In this document: piece after piece, positions 16,456 through 23,891 of the stretch | How the letters are laid out: each line of letters opens with the position of its first letter | Position numbering within the stretch: the stretch's first letter is position 1 | NCBI GenBank assembly: GCA_965226095.1 | Contig: OZ245336.1 | Location: 744,001-808,000, forward strand | Direction of reading: 5' to 3' | DNA length: 64,000 nt | Source: JANQSP01 sp965226095 | GTDB taxonomy: Bacteria > Bdellovibrionota > Bdellovibrionia > Bdellovibrionales > UBA1609 | Notes under the pieces: model-generated | The model's input: only the letters and a program-made list of their open reading frames with translations | Told to the model about the DNA's origin: nothing | The model's database searches: none | Position numbers and translations under genes: made by a program

Positions 16456-18390
16456 ATGCGTGTACATATCCCTAATATAGATCCCGTTGATTTCTCTAAA
16501 GCTCCCACTGTCTTGGAGCTGATAGAAAAAACTTATCCCAAAAAATCCTCTCAGGTGGTAGGTGCCGTGATCAATGATAGCGCTGAGGTTTCTGATGTGA
16601 GAACCCTGTTGAAAGATGGTGATAAAGTTCAACCCATTTTTCTCCCTTCAGAAGAAGGGTTGGAGGTGATTCGTCACTCAGCCGCTCATGTGATGGCTCA
16701 GGCAGTACAGGAGTTGTGGCCGGACATTAAAGTGACTATCGGTCCGGTGATTGAAAATGGATTTTATTATGACTTTGATTCCAATAAGCCTTTTCACCCT
16801 GAAGATCTGGAAAAAATAGAAAATAAAATGAAGGAAATTATCAAAAGAAATCTGGAAGTTGTTAAAGAAGTATGGCCCAAAAAAAAAGCCATTTCTGTTT
16901 TTAAAAAAATGAAAGAAACCTATAAAGTGGAAATTATTCAGGAGTTGGAAGATAATGAAGTCAGTGTGTACCGGCAGGGGGAATGGCTGGATCTTTGCAA
17001 AGGACCTCATGTAAAAAATTTAAAGCAGATTGGAGCGATCAAAGTTTTACATCAATCCGGTGCCTACTGGAGAGGAGATGAAACAAAAGCGCAATTGCAA
17101 AGAATATACGGCACCGCTTTCCATTCTGAAAAAGATTTAAGGCAACATTTAAAAAACCTGGAAGAGGCCGCCAAAAGAGATCATCGAAAACTGGGAAAGG
17201 AAATGAATCTCTTTCATTTTTCTGATCTGGCGCCAGGAAGTCCTTTTTTTACTTCAGCCGGTGCCTCTATTTATAATGAATTAAAAAAGTTTATGCAAAC
17301 TATGTACCTCAAATATGGATATGAAGAAGTGATCACCCCTCAGGTGTTTCATGAAGATCTGTATAAACGTTCCGGTCATGCGGAACATTTTTTGGAAAAT
17401 ATGTACGCCACCTCCGTTCATAATCGGAATTTTTTTTTAAAGCCCATGAATTGTCCAGGTCATTGTGTGTTGTATTCCTTTAAAAAACATTCTTATCGGG
17501 AATTGCCCTGGAGAGTGGCGGATTTTGGTCGTCTTCATCGCAATGAAAAAAAAGGAGCTTTGCATGGCCTGACTCGTGTCACTAGTATGTGTCAGGATGA
17601 TGCACATGTTTTCTGTATGGAAGATCAACTCAAACAGGAAGTGAAAAATATTTTAAAAATGTTTCAGGAAGTATATGGGGTTTTAGGTTTGCAGGATTAT
17701 AGTGTAGGTTTTTCCACTCGGCCTCAACAATTTATGGGTGATAGTTCACTGTGGGATCAGGCGGAAGCGGCATTGGAAGAGGTTTTAAAAGAATTAAATA
17801 TTTCTTTTAAAGTTCAGGCTGGAGAAGGCGCTTTTTATGGTCCCAAGTTGGATTTGAATTTTGTGGATGCCATGAAAAGATCCTGGCAATTGGGAACTGT
17901 TCAGTGTGACTTTAATATGCCAAGAGCTTTTGGATTAAAATACACTGCTCAGGACAATACAGATAAACAGCCGGTTTTATTACATAGAGCGATTTTAGGT
18001 TCTTTGGAACGTTTTATAGGAGTGTACCTGGAACATACAGCTGGCCATCTACCTTTGTGGTTGGCACCCCAGCAGGTTGTGCTGATCAATATTTCAAAGG
18101 ATCAGGAAAATTATGTAAAGGATCTTGAGTGCAAAATGAAAAGTGTAGCTATTAGAGCTGGTGTTGATTTAAGAAATGAAAAATTAGGTTATAAAATTCG
18201 TGAGGCTCGATTGCTTAGAGTGCCTTGTATTGTTGTACTAGGGGAAAAAGAAGTGCAAACCAATTCTGTTTCCGTTCGTTTGAAAAGTGGTGATTCCCGA
18301 TCTTTAAATAAAGAAATATTTATTCAACATATTGTAGGTAAAATTGAATCCAAGGCTTTGAATTGGGAGGAAGGTTTACCTAATGAATAA
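16456..18390 (+). CDS. thrS: Threonyl-tRNA synthetase
   Basis: Charges tRNA-Thr with threonine. The 644 residues match bacterial ThrS (642 in E. coli). Domain order: TGS at residues 1-62, the editing domain with HSAAHVMAQAV near 74 and the GEWLDLCKGPH region, then the class II catalytic core with the zinc-site Cys in MNCPGHC near residue 333, motif 2 around RLHRNEKKGALHGLTRV, and motif 3 around HRAILGSLERF. The C-terminal anticodon-binding domain begins at LPLWLAPQQVV. The gene is followed 35 bp later by infC, a common pairing. Two tRNA-Thr genes lie just downstream. Confidence 0.97.
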   Translation: MRVHIPNIDPVDFSKAPTVLELIEKTYPKKSSQVVGAVINDSAEVSDVRTLLKDGDKVQPIFLPSEEGLEVIRHSAAHVMAQAVQELWPDIKVTIGPVIENGFYYDFDSNKPFHPEDLEKIENKMKEIIKRNLEVVKEVWPKKKAISVFKKMKETYKVEIIQELEDNEVSVYRQGEWLDLCKGPHVKNLKQIGAIKVLHQSGAYWRGDETKAQLQRIYGTAFHSEKDLRQHLKNLEEAAKRDHRKLGKEMNLFHFSDLAPGSPFFTSAGASIYNELKKFMQTMYLKYGYEEVITPQVFHEDLYKRSGHAEHFLENMYATSVHNRNFFLKPMNCPGHCVLYSFKKHSYRELPWRVADFGRLHRNEKKGALHGLTRVTSMCQDDAHVFCMEDQLKQEVKNILKMFQEVYGVLGLQDYSVGFSTRPQQFMGDSSLWDQAEAALEEVLKELNISFKVQAGEGAFYGPKLDLNFVDAMKRSWQLGTVQCDFNMPRAFGLKYTAQDNTDKQPVLLHRAILGSLERFIGVYLEHTAGHLPLWLAPQQVVLINISKDQENYVKDLECKMKSVAIRAGVDLRNEKLGYKIREARLLRVPCIVVLGEKEVQTNSVSVRLKSGDSRSLNKEIFIQHIVGKIESKALNWEEGLPNE

Positions 18391-18425
18391 ATATTTATTA
18401 GTTCAACTTCAAAAGGAGGTGTTTT

Positions 18426-19043
18426 ATTCAAAAGTTTAAAAGAAAGTTCAAAGGAGCTTTAAGAAAAGAGGAACGATTTCGTGTGAATGAGAGAATTGAA
18501 GCTACGCAAGTGCGGGTCGTCGATTCTGAAGGTGGTATGCTAGGTGTGATGCTTTCCGCAGAGGCAATGACAATAGCGGCGAATAAAGGGATGGATTTGG
18601 TGGAAATTGCTCCGAAAGCCAAGCCTCCTACTTGTAAAATTATGGATTACGGGAAGTGGAAATTTAAGATGAGTAAAAAGGAAAAGACCTCTCGTAAAAA
18701 TCAGGTGAAAGTTATTATTAAAGAAGTACAGCTTCGTCCTCGAACGGATGTTCATGATTTGGAAATTAAAATGAGAAAAGCAAAAGATTTTTTACTCAAT
18801 GGTTGTAAGGTAAAGATTCATTTACGGTATTCCGGTCGTGAAATGGCTCACAAGGAGATTGGTTTGGAGATGCTGGAGCGAGTTAAAAAGGATTTATTAC
18901 TTTATTCGGTATTGGAAAAAGAAGCTCCTCAGATGGAGAAGAGATCGGCTTTTCTATTTTTTATTCCGGATCCTGTAAAATTAAAAGAATATCAGAAGAG
19001 AAAAAAAGAGTCAGAAATAGCAAAAAAACAAGTAAATGATTGA
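18426..19043 (+). CDS. infC: Translation initiation factor IF-3, apparent AUU start
   Basis: IF-3 binds the 30S subunit, blocks premature 50S joining and discriminates against non-canonical start codons. The product contains the family core VNERIEATQVRVVDSEG, LVEIAPKAKPPTCKIMDYGK and the C-terminal domain from about residue 95. The first conventional in-frame start is GTG at 18483, which has no ribosome site. An ATT at 18426 is in frame, open throughout, and sits 5 bases after a near-perfect Shine-Dalgarno (AAGGAGGT, 18413-18420). That start gives 205 residues with a basic N-terminal extension (QKFKRKFKGALRKEERF). AUU initiation is known for E. coli infC and allows IF-3 to repress its own synthesis. 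Unlike the common infC-rpmI-rplT arrangement, the genes for L35 and L20 do not follow. Confidence 0.9.
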   Translation: MQKFKRKFKGALRKEERFRVNERIEATQVRVVDSEGGMLGVMLSAEAMTIAANKGMDLVEIAPKAKPPTCKIMDYGKWKFKMSKKEKTSRKNQVKVIIKEVQLRPRTDVHDLEIKMRKAKDFLLNGCKVKIHLRYSGREMAHKEIGLEMLERVKKDLLLYSVLEKEAPQMEKRSAFLFFIPDPVKLKEYQKRKKESEIAKKQVND

Positions 19044-19114
19044 CTGATTTCAGTTATTTCAATAAAAAGAAGAATTACTGGTTTATTAAAGGGGTGCTTA
19101 CCCGAGCTGGGATT

Positions 19115-19190
19115 GCTGGGTTAGCTCAACTGGTAGAGCAGCTGATTTGTAATCAGCAGGTTGGGGGTTCGATTCCCTTACCCAGCTCCA
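19115..19190 (+). tRNA. tRNA-Thr (anticodon TGT)
   Basis: 76-base cloverleaf. The acceptor stem GCTGGGT/ACCCAGC closes it, the anticodon loop is TTTGTAA with anticodon TGT, and the T loop GGTTCGATTC is standard. The 3' CCA is encoded. First of a four-tRNA cluster before tuf. Confidence 0.97.
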
Positions 19191-19210
19191 TATTTTGAGA
19201 GAATAGGAAC

Positions 19211-19296
19211 GGAGGGATGCCCGAGTGGTTAAAGGGGGCGGGCTGTAAACCCGTTGGCTTTTGCCTACGTAGGTTCGAATCCTACTCTCTCCACCA
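19211..19296 (+). tRNA. tRNA-Tyr (anticodon GTA)
   Basis: 86-base class II tRNA with a long variable arm. The acceptor stem is GGAGGGA/TCTCTCC, anticodon GTA lies within GGGCTGTAAACCC, and CCA is encoded. Confidence 0.97.
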
Positions 19297-19354
19297 TTTT
19301 TTATATTTGGTGAATAGTAGAGGTGAAATTGTGAGTTTTATATTGCTCTCGGTG

Positions 19355-19432
19355 AACTGAAAAGCCGCCTGAGGGCTTTTCAGGGGCGGAAAATCCCTAG
19401 GATTTTGCGTTATCTATTGAGTTTTGAAGCGG
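19355..19432 (+). repeat. 78-bp repeat, copy 1 (hairpin-bearing)
   Basis: Identical to 19502-19579 except for one base. It contains the palindrome 19357-19383 (10-bp stem CTGAAAAGCC/GGCTTTTCAG). The two copies are 147 bp apart, and the second ends inside the first bases of tRNA-Gly. Confidence 0.95.
19357..19383. repeat. Perfect 10-bp-stem palindrome with CTCAGG centre (copy 1)
   Basis: CTGAAAAGCC pairs with GGCTTTTCAG around a 7-base loop. Read on the minus strand the centre is CTCAGG, as in the palindromes at 3586 and 35145. It could act as a processing or pausing hairpin in the tRNA transcript. Confidence 0.75.
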
Positions 19433-19501
19433 AGGTGCTCAGCTTGGTGGAGTTTGAAGTGTTGCGCTGGCTTAGGTAAGAAGTGACCTGTGTTGGCTGT
19501 A
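19429..19501 (+). pseudogene. Possible tRNA-Gly remnant (5' part only)
   Basis: The first 25 bases, GCGGAGGTGCTCAGCTTGGT then GGAGT, align with the start of the intact tRNA-Gly downstream (GCGGGAGTAGCTCAATTGGT then AGAGT) with one gap each way, including the D arm. The remaining 48 bases show no convincing anticodon or T arm. The interval is 73 bases, the same length as the intact tRNA. Confidence 0.4.
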
Positions 19502-19579
19502 AACTGAAAAGCCGCCTGAGGGCTTTTCAGGGGCGGAAAATCCCTAGGATTTTGCGCTATCTATTGAGTTTTGAAGCGG
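19502..19579 (+). repeat. 78-bp repeat, copy 2
   Basis: Second copy of the hairpin-bearing repeat (77 of 78 bases identical to 19355-19432). Its palindrome is at 19504-19530, and it reaches four bases into tRNA-Gly. Confidence 0.95.
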
Positions 19580-19648
19580 GAGTAGCTCAATTGGTAGAGT
19601 ATCAGCCTTCCAAGCTGAGGGTTGCGGGTTCGAGGCCCGTCTCCCGCT
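19576..19648 (+). tRNA. tRNA-Gly (anticodon TCC)
   Basis: 73 bases. The acceptor stem is GCGGGAG/CTCCCGC, the anticodon loop CTTCCAA carries TCC, and the T loop is GGTTCGAGG. CCA is not encoded, so it must be added after transcription. Confidence 0.96.
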
Positions 19649-19730
19649 CTGTCTTAAGTGGCAGATAAGCTGAGAACTTAAAAAAGGCTGTTAGGGGCCT
19701 TCAAGGGCTTTTCAGGGGGATTTGAGCTTT

Positions 19731-19802
19731 GCCCATGTGGCTCAGTGGTAGAGCACACCCTTGGTAAGGGTGAGGTCGCGGGTTCGATTCTCGCCATGGG
19801 CT
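19731..19802 (+). tRNA. tRNA-Thr (anticodon GGT)
   Basis: 72 bases. The acceptor stem is GCCCATG/CATGGGC and the anticodon loop TTGGTAA carries GGT. CCA is not encoded. It lies directly ahead of tuf, the common Tyr-Gly-Thr-tuf order. Confidence 0.96.
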
Positions 19803-19868
19803 TGAGTTTTATTTGAAAATGTTTTAAGTAAATAAAAATTAGCCAAAGTAAAGAGGAGGAATAGTTCA

Positions 19869-21053
19869 ATGGCAAAAGAAAAATTTCAGAGAAATAAAGA
19901 ACATGTGAATGTAGGTACGATTGGTCACGTGGACCACGGTAAAACGACTTTAACAGCGGCCATTACATCTGTTTTAGCTAAAAAAGGTGGTGCGACACTT
20001 ATGAAATATGATCAGATTGATAAGGCACCTGAAGAAAAAGCCCGTGGAATCACCATTTCCACAGCTCATGTTGAGTACGAAACAGATAAAAGACACTATG
20101 CTCATGTGGACTGCCCTGGTCACGCTGATTATGTCAAAAACATGATTACAGGTGCGGCCCAAATGGATGGAGCTATTTTAGTGGTATCTGCGGCGGACGG
20201 CCCCATGCCTCAAACTCGGGAGCATATTTTGTTGGCCCGTCAGGTGGGAGTTCCTGCAATTGTGGTTTATATGAACAAATGTGATCAAGTGAATGACGAT
20301 GAATTGCTGGAGCTTGTGGAGCTTGAAATTCGAGAGCGTTTGAATGAGTACAAATTCCCTGGAGATGATATTCCTATTATTAAAGGATCGGCTTTAAAGG
20401 CTTTGGAAGGGGATGCCAAGGGTGAAGAATCTATTATGGAATTGATGAAAACAATTGATGAATATATTCCGTCTCCAGTGCGAGACAAAGACAAACCCTT
20501 TTTGATGCCCATTGAGGATGTATTTTCTATTTCTGGTAGAGGAACAGTGGTGACTGGCCGGATTGAAAGAGGTCTCGTAAAAGTGGGTAATGAAATTGAA
20601 ATTGTGGGTATTAAAGACACTCGCAAAACAGTGGTGACTGGTATTGAAATGTTTAAAAAAGAATTGGATCAGGGTGAAGCCGGGGATAATGCTGGTTGCT
20701 TACTTAGAGGTGTGGATAAAGAGGATGTAGAGCGGGGACAGGTTTTAGCGGCTCCCGGGACGATTAATCCTCATAAAAAGTTTAAGTGTGAATGTTACAT
20801 TTTAAAAAAGGATGAAGGTGGTCGTCACACAGCCTTTTTAAATGGTTACCGTCCGCAGTTTTATTTTAGAACAACGGATGTGACCGGTGCGATTACTTTG
20901 TCTAAGGGTACAGAAATGATTATGCCGGGAGATAATGCTTCTATGGAAGTGGAATTGATCTGTCCTATTGCGATGGAAAAGGGAAGTAATTTTGCTGTCA
21001 GAGAGGGTGGTCGAACTGTTGGTGCCGGTGTGGTATCAGAGATTGTTGAGTAA
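19869..21053 (+). CDS. tuf: Elongation factor Tu
   Basis: GTPase that delivers aminoacyl-tRNA to the ribosome. The 394 residues match bacterial EF-Tu. G1 GHVDHGKT lies at about 19-26, the switch region RGITISTAHVEYET follows, G3 is DCPGH, G4 NKCD and G5 GSALKAL. Domains 2 and 3 are complete through VGAGVVSEIVE. A strong GAGGAGG site precedes the ATG. The gene sits between tRNA-Thr and tRNA-Trp in the widely conserved tRNA-tuf-tRNA-secE order, so tRNAs and mRNA are probably cut from one transcript. EF-Tu is also the target of kirromycin-type antibiotics; resistance positions were not assessed. Confidence 0.99.
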   Translation: MAKEKFQRNKEHVNVGTIGHVDHGKTTLTAAITSVLAKKGGATLMKYDQIDKAPEEKARGITISTAHVEYETDKRHYAHVDCPGHADYVKNMITGAAQMDGAILVVSAADGPMPQTREHILLARQVGVPAIVVYMNKCDQVNDDELLELVELEIRERLNEYKFPGDDIPIIKGSALKALEGDAKGEESIMELMKTIDEYIPSPVRDKDKPFLMPIEDVFSISGRGTVVTGRIERGLVKVGNEIEIVGIKDTRKTVVTGIEMFKKELDQGEAGDNAGCLLRGVDKEDVERGQVLAAPGTINPHKKFKCECYILKKDEGGRHTAFLNGYRPQFYFRTTDVTGAITLSKGTEMIMPGDNASMEVELICPIAMEKGSNFAVREGGRTVGAGVVSEIVE

Positions 21054-21072
21054 TTTTAAAGGGGTAAAAAAG

Positions 21073-21146
21073 AGGGCAGTAGCTCTAATTGGTAGAGCAA
21101 CGGACTCCAAATCCGTGGGTTGGGGGTTCGAATCCCTCCTGCCCTG
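21073..21146 (+). tRNA. tRNA-Trp (anticodon CCA)
   Basis: 74 bases. The acceptor stem is AGGGCAG/CTGCCCT, the anticodon loop CTCCAAA carries CCA, and the T loop is GGTTCGAAT. No CCA tail is encoded. It lies 19 bp after tuf and 13 bp before secE. Confidence 0.97.
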
Positions 21147-21159
21147 TATCGAGTAGAAT

Positions 21160-21540
21160 ATGATTAAAGAAGAAAATGCTAAAATTATCACCTTATCTTT
21201 CGTGATAGCAGGTTTTTTAACAGCTTTTATTGTTCGAATTTTATTTGAATTGTTGGCGGTTTATTTTGGACCTGTTGCTTCAGCTTATGGTCATGAGTGG
21301 GTTCGTCATGGTGTGACTTTGTTTTTGGGGTTTCTTGTATTTTTAACTTTGCAAATGCGGGAAAACAGCAGAGTATGGGCACATGAAGTGGTGGTGGAAA
21401 TACGAAAGGTAGTTTGGCCGACTCGTCCGGCTACTTTGGGTATGACAGCTATGGTGTGTGTGATTTTGATGATAGCAGGTTTTGTTTTAGGTTTATTTGA
21501 TTTGGTTTCCAGTGCTGTGGTTAATTATATTATTGGTTGA
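21160..21540 (+). CDS. secE: Preprotein translocase subunit SecE
   Basis: Inner-membrane subunit that stabilises SecY in the Sec translocon. At 126 residues it is the long form with three predicted membrane segments (about 10-30, 45-65 and 92-120), as in E. coli, rather than the single-helix form. The conserved amphipathic stretch EVVVEIRKVVWPTRPATLGM before the last helix is diagnostic. The start follows tRNA-Trp by 13 bp with no strong ribosome site. It is co-directional with nusG 10 bp downstream, the usual pair. Confidence 0.96.
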   Translation: MIKEENAKIITLSFVIAGFLTAFIVRILFELLAVYFGPVASAYGHEWVRHGVTLFLGFLVFLTLQMRENSRVWAHEVVVEIRKVVWPTRPATLGMTAMVCVILMIAGFVLGLFDLVSSAVVNYIIG

Positions 21541-21550
21541 GGTTTAAAAA

Positions 21551-22117
21551 GTGACATCATCTATTACGGATAACGAAAAAATAAATTTAAAGTGGTATAT
21601 TGTGAAAACCAAGGCTAATTGTGAAGCAAAGGCTAAAGAGGCTATCCGCCGGCTCATGCAGGATCGTCATTTAGAGGCCCAAGTGGGGGATATTTTAATA
21701 CCAGAAAAAGAAGTGGTGGAGGTCGTAAAAGGAAAAAAAGTCACTCGTTCAAAAAAAATCTATCCAGGCTATGTATTTGTTCAAATGCACTTGACGAATA
21801 ACCTTTGGTATTTAATAAAGAGTGTTTCCAATGTGGTGAATTTTGTGGGTAAACAAGGGCAACCTGTAGAGGTTCCTTTGGAAGAGGTGGAATCCATTAC
21901 TCACCAGATTGAGAAAGATATTGCTCATCCACAAGTGAAAGTTTCTTTTGCCACCGGAGAGCATGTCAAAGTAATAGATGGTCCTTTTAACTCCTTTAGC
22001 GGAGTCGTAGAGGAAGTGAACCAGGAAAAAGGTCGAGTGAAGGTGTCTGTGAGTATTTTTGGTCGTCCGACTCCAGTAGAATTGGATTTCTCACAAGTAC
22101 ATAGAGAAATGGAATAA
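21551..22117 (+). CDS. nusG: Transcription termination/antitermination factor NusG
   Basis: Binds RNA polymerase to suppress pausing, and links it to Rho or to ribosomal S10. The 188 residues have the NGN domain (KWYIVKTKANCEAKAKEA at the start, then KIYPGYVFVQM) and a C-terminal KOW domain (HVKVIDGPFNSFSGVVEEVN, then KGRVKVSVSIFGRPTPVEL). Length is close to the usual 180. The start is GTG at 21551, placed to give the family N-terminus after a short polar lead. It lies between secE and rplK, the standard order. Confidence 0.97.
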   Translation: MTSSITDNEKINLKWYIVKTKANCEAKAKEAIRRLMQDRHLEAQVGDILIPEKEVVEVVKGKKVTRSKKIYPGYVFVQMHLTNNLWYLIKSVSNVVNFVGKQGQPVEVPLEEVESITHQIEKDIAHPQVKVSFATGEHVKVIDGPFNSFSGVVEEVNQEKGRVKVSVSIFGRPTPVELDFSQVHREME

Positions 22118-22158
22118 AATTAAAAGGCATTTTTAATATAAAAATGAAGGGATTTTTT

Positions 22159-22590
22159 ATGGCAGCAAAAAAAGCAATATCTCAAGTTAAACTGCAAATT
22201 CCAGCAGGTAAAGCCAATCCGGCGCCTCCGATTGGTCCGGCCTTGGGTCAGTATGGTGTAAACATTATGGATTTTTGTAAGCAGTTTAATGCCAAGACTC
22301 AAAAAATGGGTGACACAGTTATTCCGGTGATTATTGATATTTATCCAGATCGATCTTTTAATTTTATCACCAAAACCCCTCCCGTGTCTGTTTTATTAAA
22401 AAAATTTTCAGGGATTAAGAGTGGCTCCAAGATGCCTCAGAAAGATAAAGTGGGCAGTGTGAGTATGGAGCAGATCAATGAAATTGCCAAAACAAAACTG
22501 CCGGACTTAAATGGAATCACTTTGGAATCAGCGGTTTCTCAGGTGGTGGGAACAGCAAAAAGTATGGGTTTAGAGGTTAAGGGAAATTAA
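22159..22590 (+). CDS. rplK: 50S ribosomal protein L11
   Basis: L11 forms the base of the GTPase-associated stalk on 23S rRNA. The ATG at 22159 gives 143 residues beginning MAAKKAISQVKLQIPAGKAN, the family N-terminus and length. An upstream in-frame ATG at 22144 would add five residues and is less likely, since AAGGGA sits correctly for 22159. Conserved PPIGPALGQYGVNIMDFC and the C-terminal rRNA-binding domain (GITLESAVSQVVGTAKSMGL) are present. Two bases separate its stop from rplA. Confidence 0.98.
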   Translation: MAAKKAISQVKLQIPAGKANPAPPIGPALGQYGVNIMDFCKQFNAKTQKMGDTVIPVIIDIYPDRSFNFITKTPPVSVLLKKFSGIKSGSKMPQKDKVGSVSMEQINEIAKTKLPDLNGITLESAVSQVVGTAKSMGLEVKGN

Positions 22591-22592
22591 GA

Positions 22593-23276
22593 ATGACAGG
22601 AAAACAGTATAAAAGTATTCGTGAAAAGATCAATTCTGAGAAATCATACTCTGTAGAGGATGCTTTGAAGTTGGTGATGGATAATGCGGCGGCAAAGTTT
22701 GATGAGTCCTTGGATGTGTCTTTATGTTTGGGTGTGGATACGAAGCAAAGTGATCAACAGGTGCGAGGTTTTGTGGCTCTTCCTCATGGATTGGGGCGCA
22801 AAGTGTGTATTGTGGTTTTTGCTAAGGGAGAACTTGAAGAGGAAGCTAAAAAAGCGGGGGCTGATTATGTGGGGGCAGAGGATCTCATTGATAAAATCAA
22901 GGAAGGATGGATGGATTTTGATCGGGTCATTTCCACGCCTGATATGATGCCTTTGGTTTCTAAAGTGGCTAAAATTTTAGGACCCAAGGGTTTGATGCCT
23001 AATCCAAAATTAGGTACAGTCACTAAAAAGGTGGCTGAGGCGGTGGAAATGGAAAAGAAGGGAAAAGCTTCTTTTCGCGCAGATAAAAATGGAGTGATTC
23101 ATAGTTCTATTGGTCGTCGTTCTATCGGTTATGAAAGTGCCAAAGAAAACTTTTTGGTGTTTTTAAAAGCTATTGTGCGAGCTAAACCTTCTTCCAGCAA
23201 AGGGGTTTATTTGAAGAAAGTGGTACTGTCTTCCACAATGGGTCCTGGTATTTTAACTGATGTAAATGAATTATAA
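22593..23276 (+). CDS. rplA: 50S ribosomal protein L1
   Basis: L1 forms the mobile L1 stalk near the E site and in many bacteria represses its own rplK-rplA mRNA. The 227 residues match the family (about 230). Conserved blocks include the VRGFVALPHGLGRKV type segment, LGPKGLMPNPKLGTVT, and RADKNGVIHSSIGRRS. It starts 2 bp after rplK and relies on that gene for translation coupling, since no independent ribosome site stands out. No separate promoter before rplJ is evident in the 24-bp gap. Confidence 0.98.
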   Translation: MTGKQYKSIREKINSEKSYSVEDALKLVMDNAAAKFDESLDVSLCLGVDTKQSDQQVRGFVALPHGLGRKVCIVVFAKGELEEEAKKAGADYVGAEDLIDKIKEGWMDFDRVISTPDMMPLVSKVAKILGPKGLMPNPKLGTVTKKVAEAVEMEKKGKASFRADKNGVIHSSIGRRSIGYESAKENFLVFLKAIVRAKPSSSKGVYLKKVVLSSTMGPGILTDVNEL

Positions 23277-23300
23277 GCTATAAATTAAAAAAGGATTGAG

Positions 23301-23828
23301 ATGATTACAAGAGAGCAAAAAGAAACACAAGTGCAGGAATTAAAAGGGCTTTTGGAAAAGTCCAAGGCGGGCTTTTTGGTGCAATTTCAAGGTTTGAATG
23401 TGGAGCAAATGACAAAAATAAGAAAAGAGCTAAAGACCACCAGCCAGGCTGAAATGAAAATTTTTAGAAATACTTTGGTTCAAAGGGCTTTGGAGGGTCA
23501 GCCTTCCATGCAGGAACACATCAATCCCAGCTTGACCGGATCGAATGCTTTTGTTTTTGCTTTTGATGATCCTTGTAAAGTGGCGAAGGTGTTATCTAAT
23601 TATGCGGCGGAAACACAGATATTAAAAATTAAAACCGGTATGATGGAGGGGACAGGTTTAAGTGTAAAAGATATAAAAGCTTTATCTGAACTGCCTTCCA
23701 TTGAGATTTTGAAATCTCAGTTTTTGTCGATGTTACAGGCTCCAATGTCACAGTTTTTGAGTGTACTGTCGGCTGTTCCGCAAGGAGTTTTACGGGTTTT
23801 GGATTCTTATAAAAATGGGAAACAATAA
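23301..23828 (+). CDS. rplJ: 50S ribosomal protein L10
   Basis: L10 anchors L7/L12 dimers to the ribosomal stalk. The 175 residues match the family length, with the N-terminal rRNA-binding region (KSKAGFLVQFQGLNVEQMTK; EMKIFRNTLVQRAL) and a C-terminal helix that binds L7/L12. AAGGA precedes the ATG. The last codons and stop lie inside the first copy of a 32-bp tandem duplication (23815-23878) that also carries the rplL ribosome site. Confidence 0.97.
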   Translation: MITREQKETQVQELKGLLEKSKAGFLVQFQGLNVEQMTKIRKELKTTSQAEMKIFRNTLVQRALEGQPSMQEHINPSLTGSNAFVFAFDDPCKVAKVLSNYAAETQILKIKTGMMEGTGLSVKDIKALSELPSIEILKSQFLSMLQAPMSQFLSVLSAVPQGVLRVLDSYKNGKQ

Positions 23829-23878
23829 AAAAGAAGGAGTAAAAAAATGGGAAACAATAAAAAAGAAGGAGTAAAAAA
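23815..23878 (+). repeat. 32-bp tandem duplication at the rplJ-rplL junction
   Basis: Two exact 32-bp copies (23815-23846 and 23847-23878) each contain ATGGGAAACAATAAAAAAGA followed by AGGAG and an A run. Copy 1 holds the rplJ stop; copy 2 supplies the ribosome site used by rplL. Confidence 0.98.
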
Positions 23879-23891
23879 ATGGCAACAATAA
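23847..23891 (+). other. SD-led 14-codon mini-ORF overlapping the rplL start
   Basis: ATG at 23847 is preceded by AAGGAG at the same distance as the rplL ATG. The frame reads MGNNKKEGVKKWQQ and stops at 23891, 10 bases past the rplL start codon and in a different frame. It exists only because of the 32-bp duplication. It may tune or couple L7/L12 translation, or be a tolerated accident. Confidence 0.6.
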
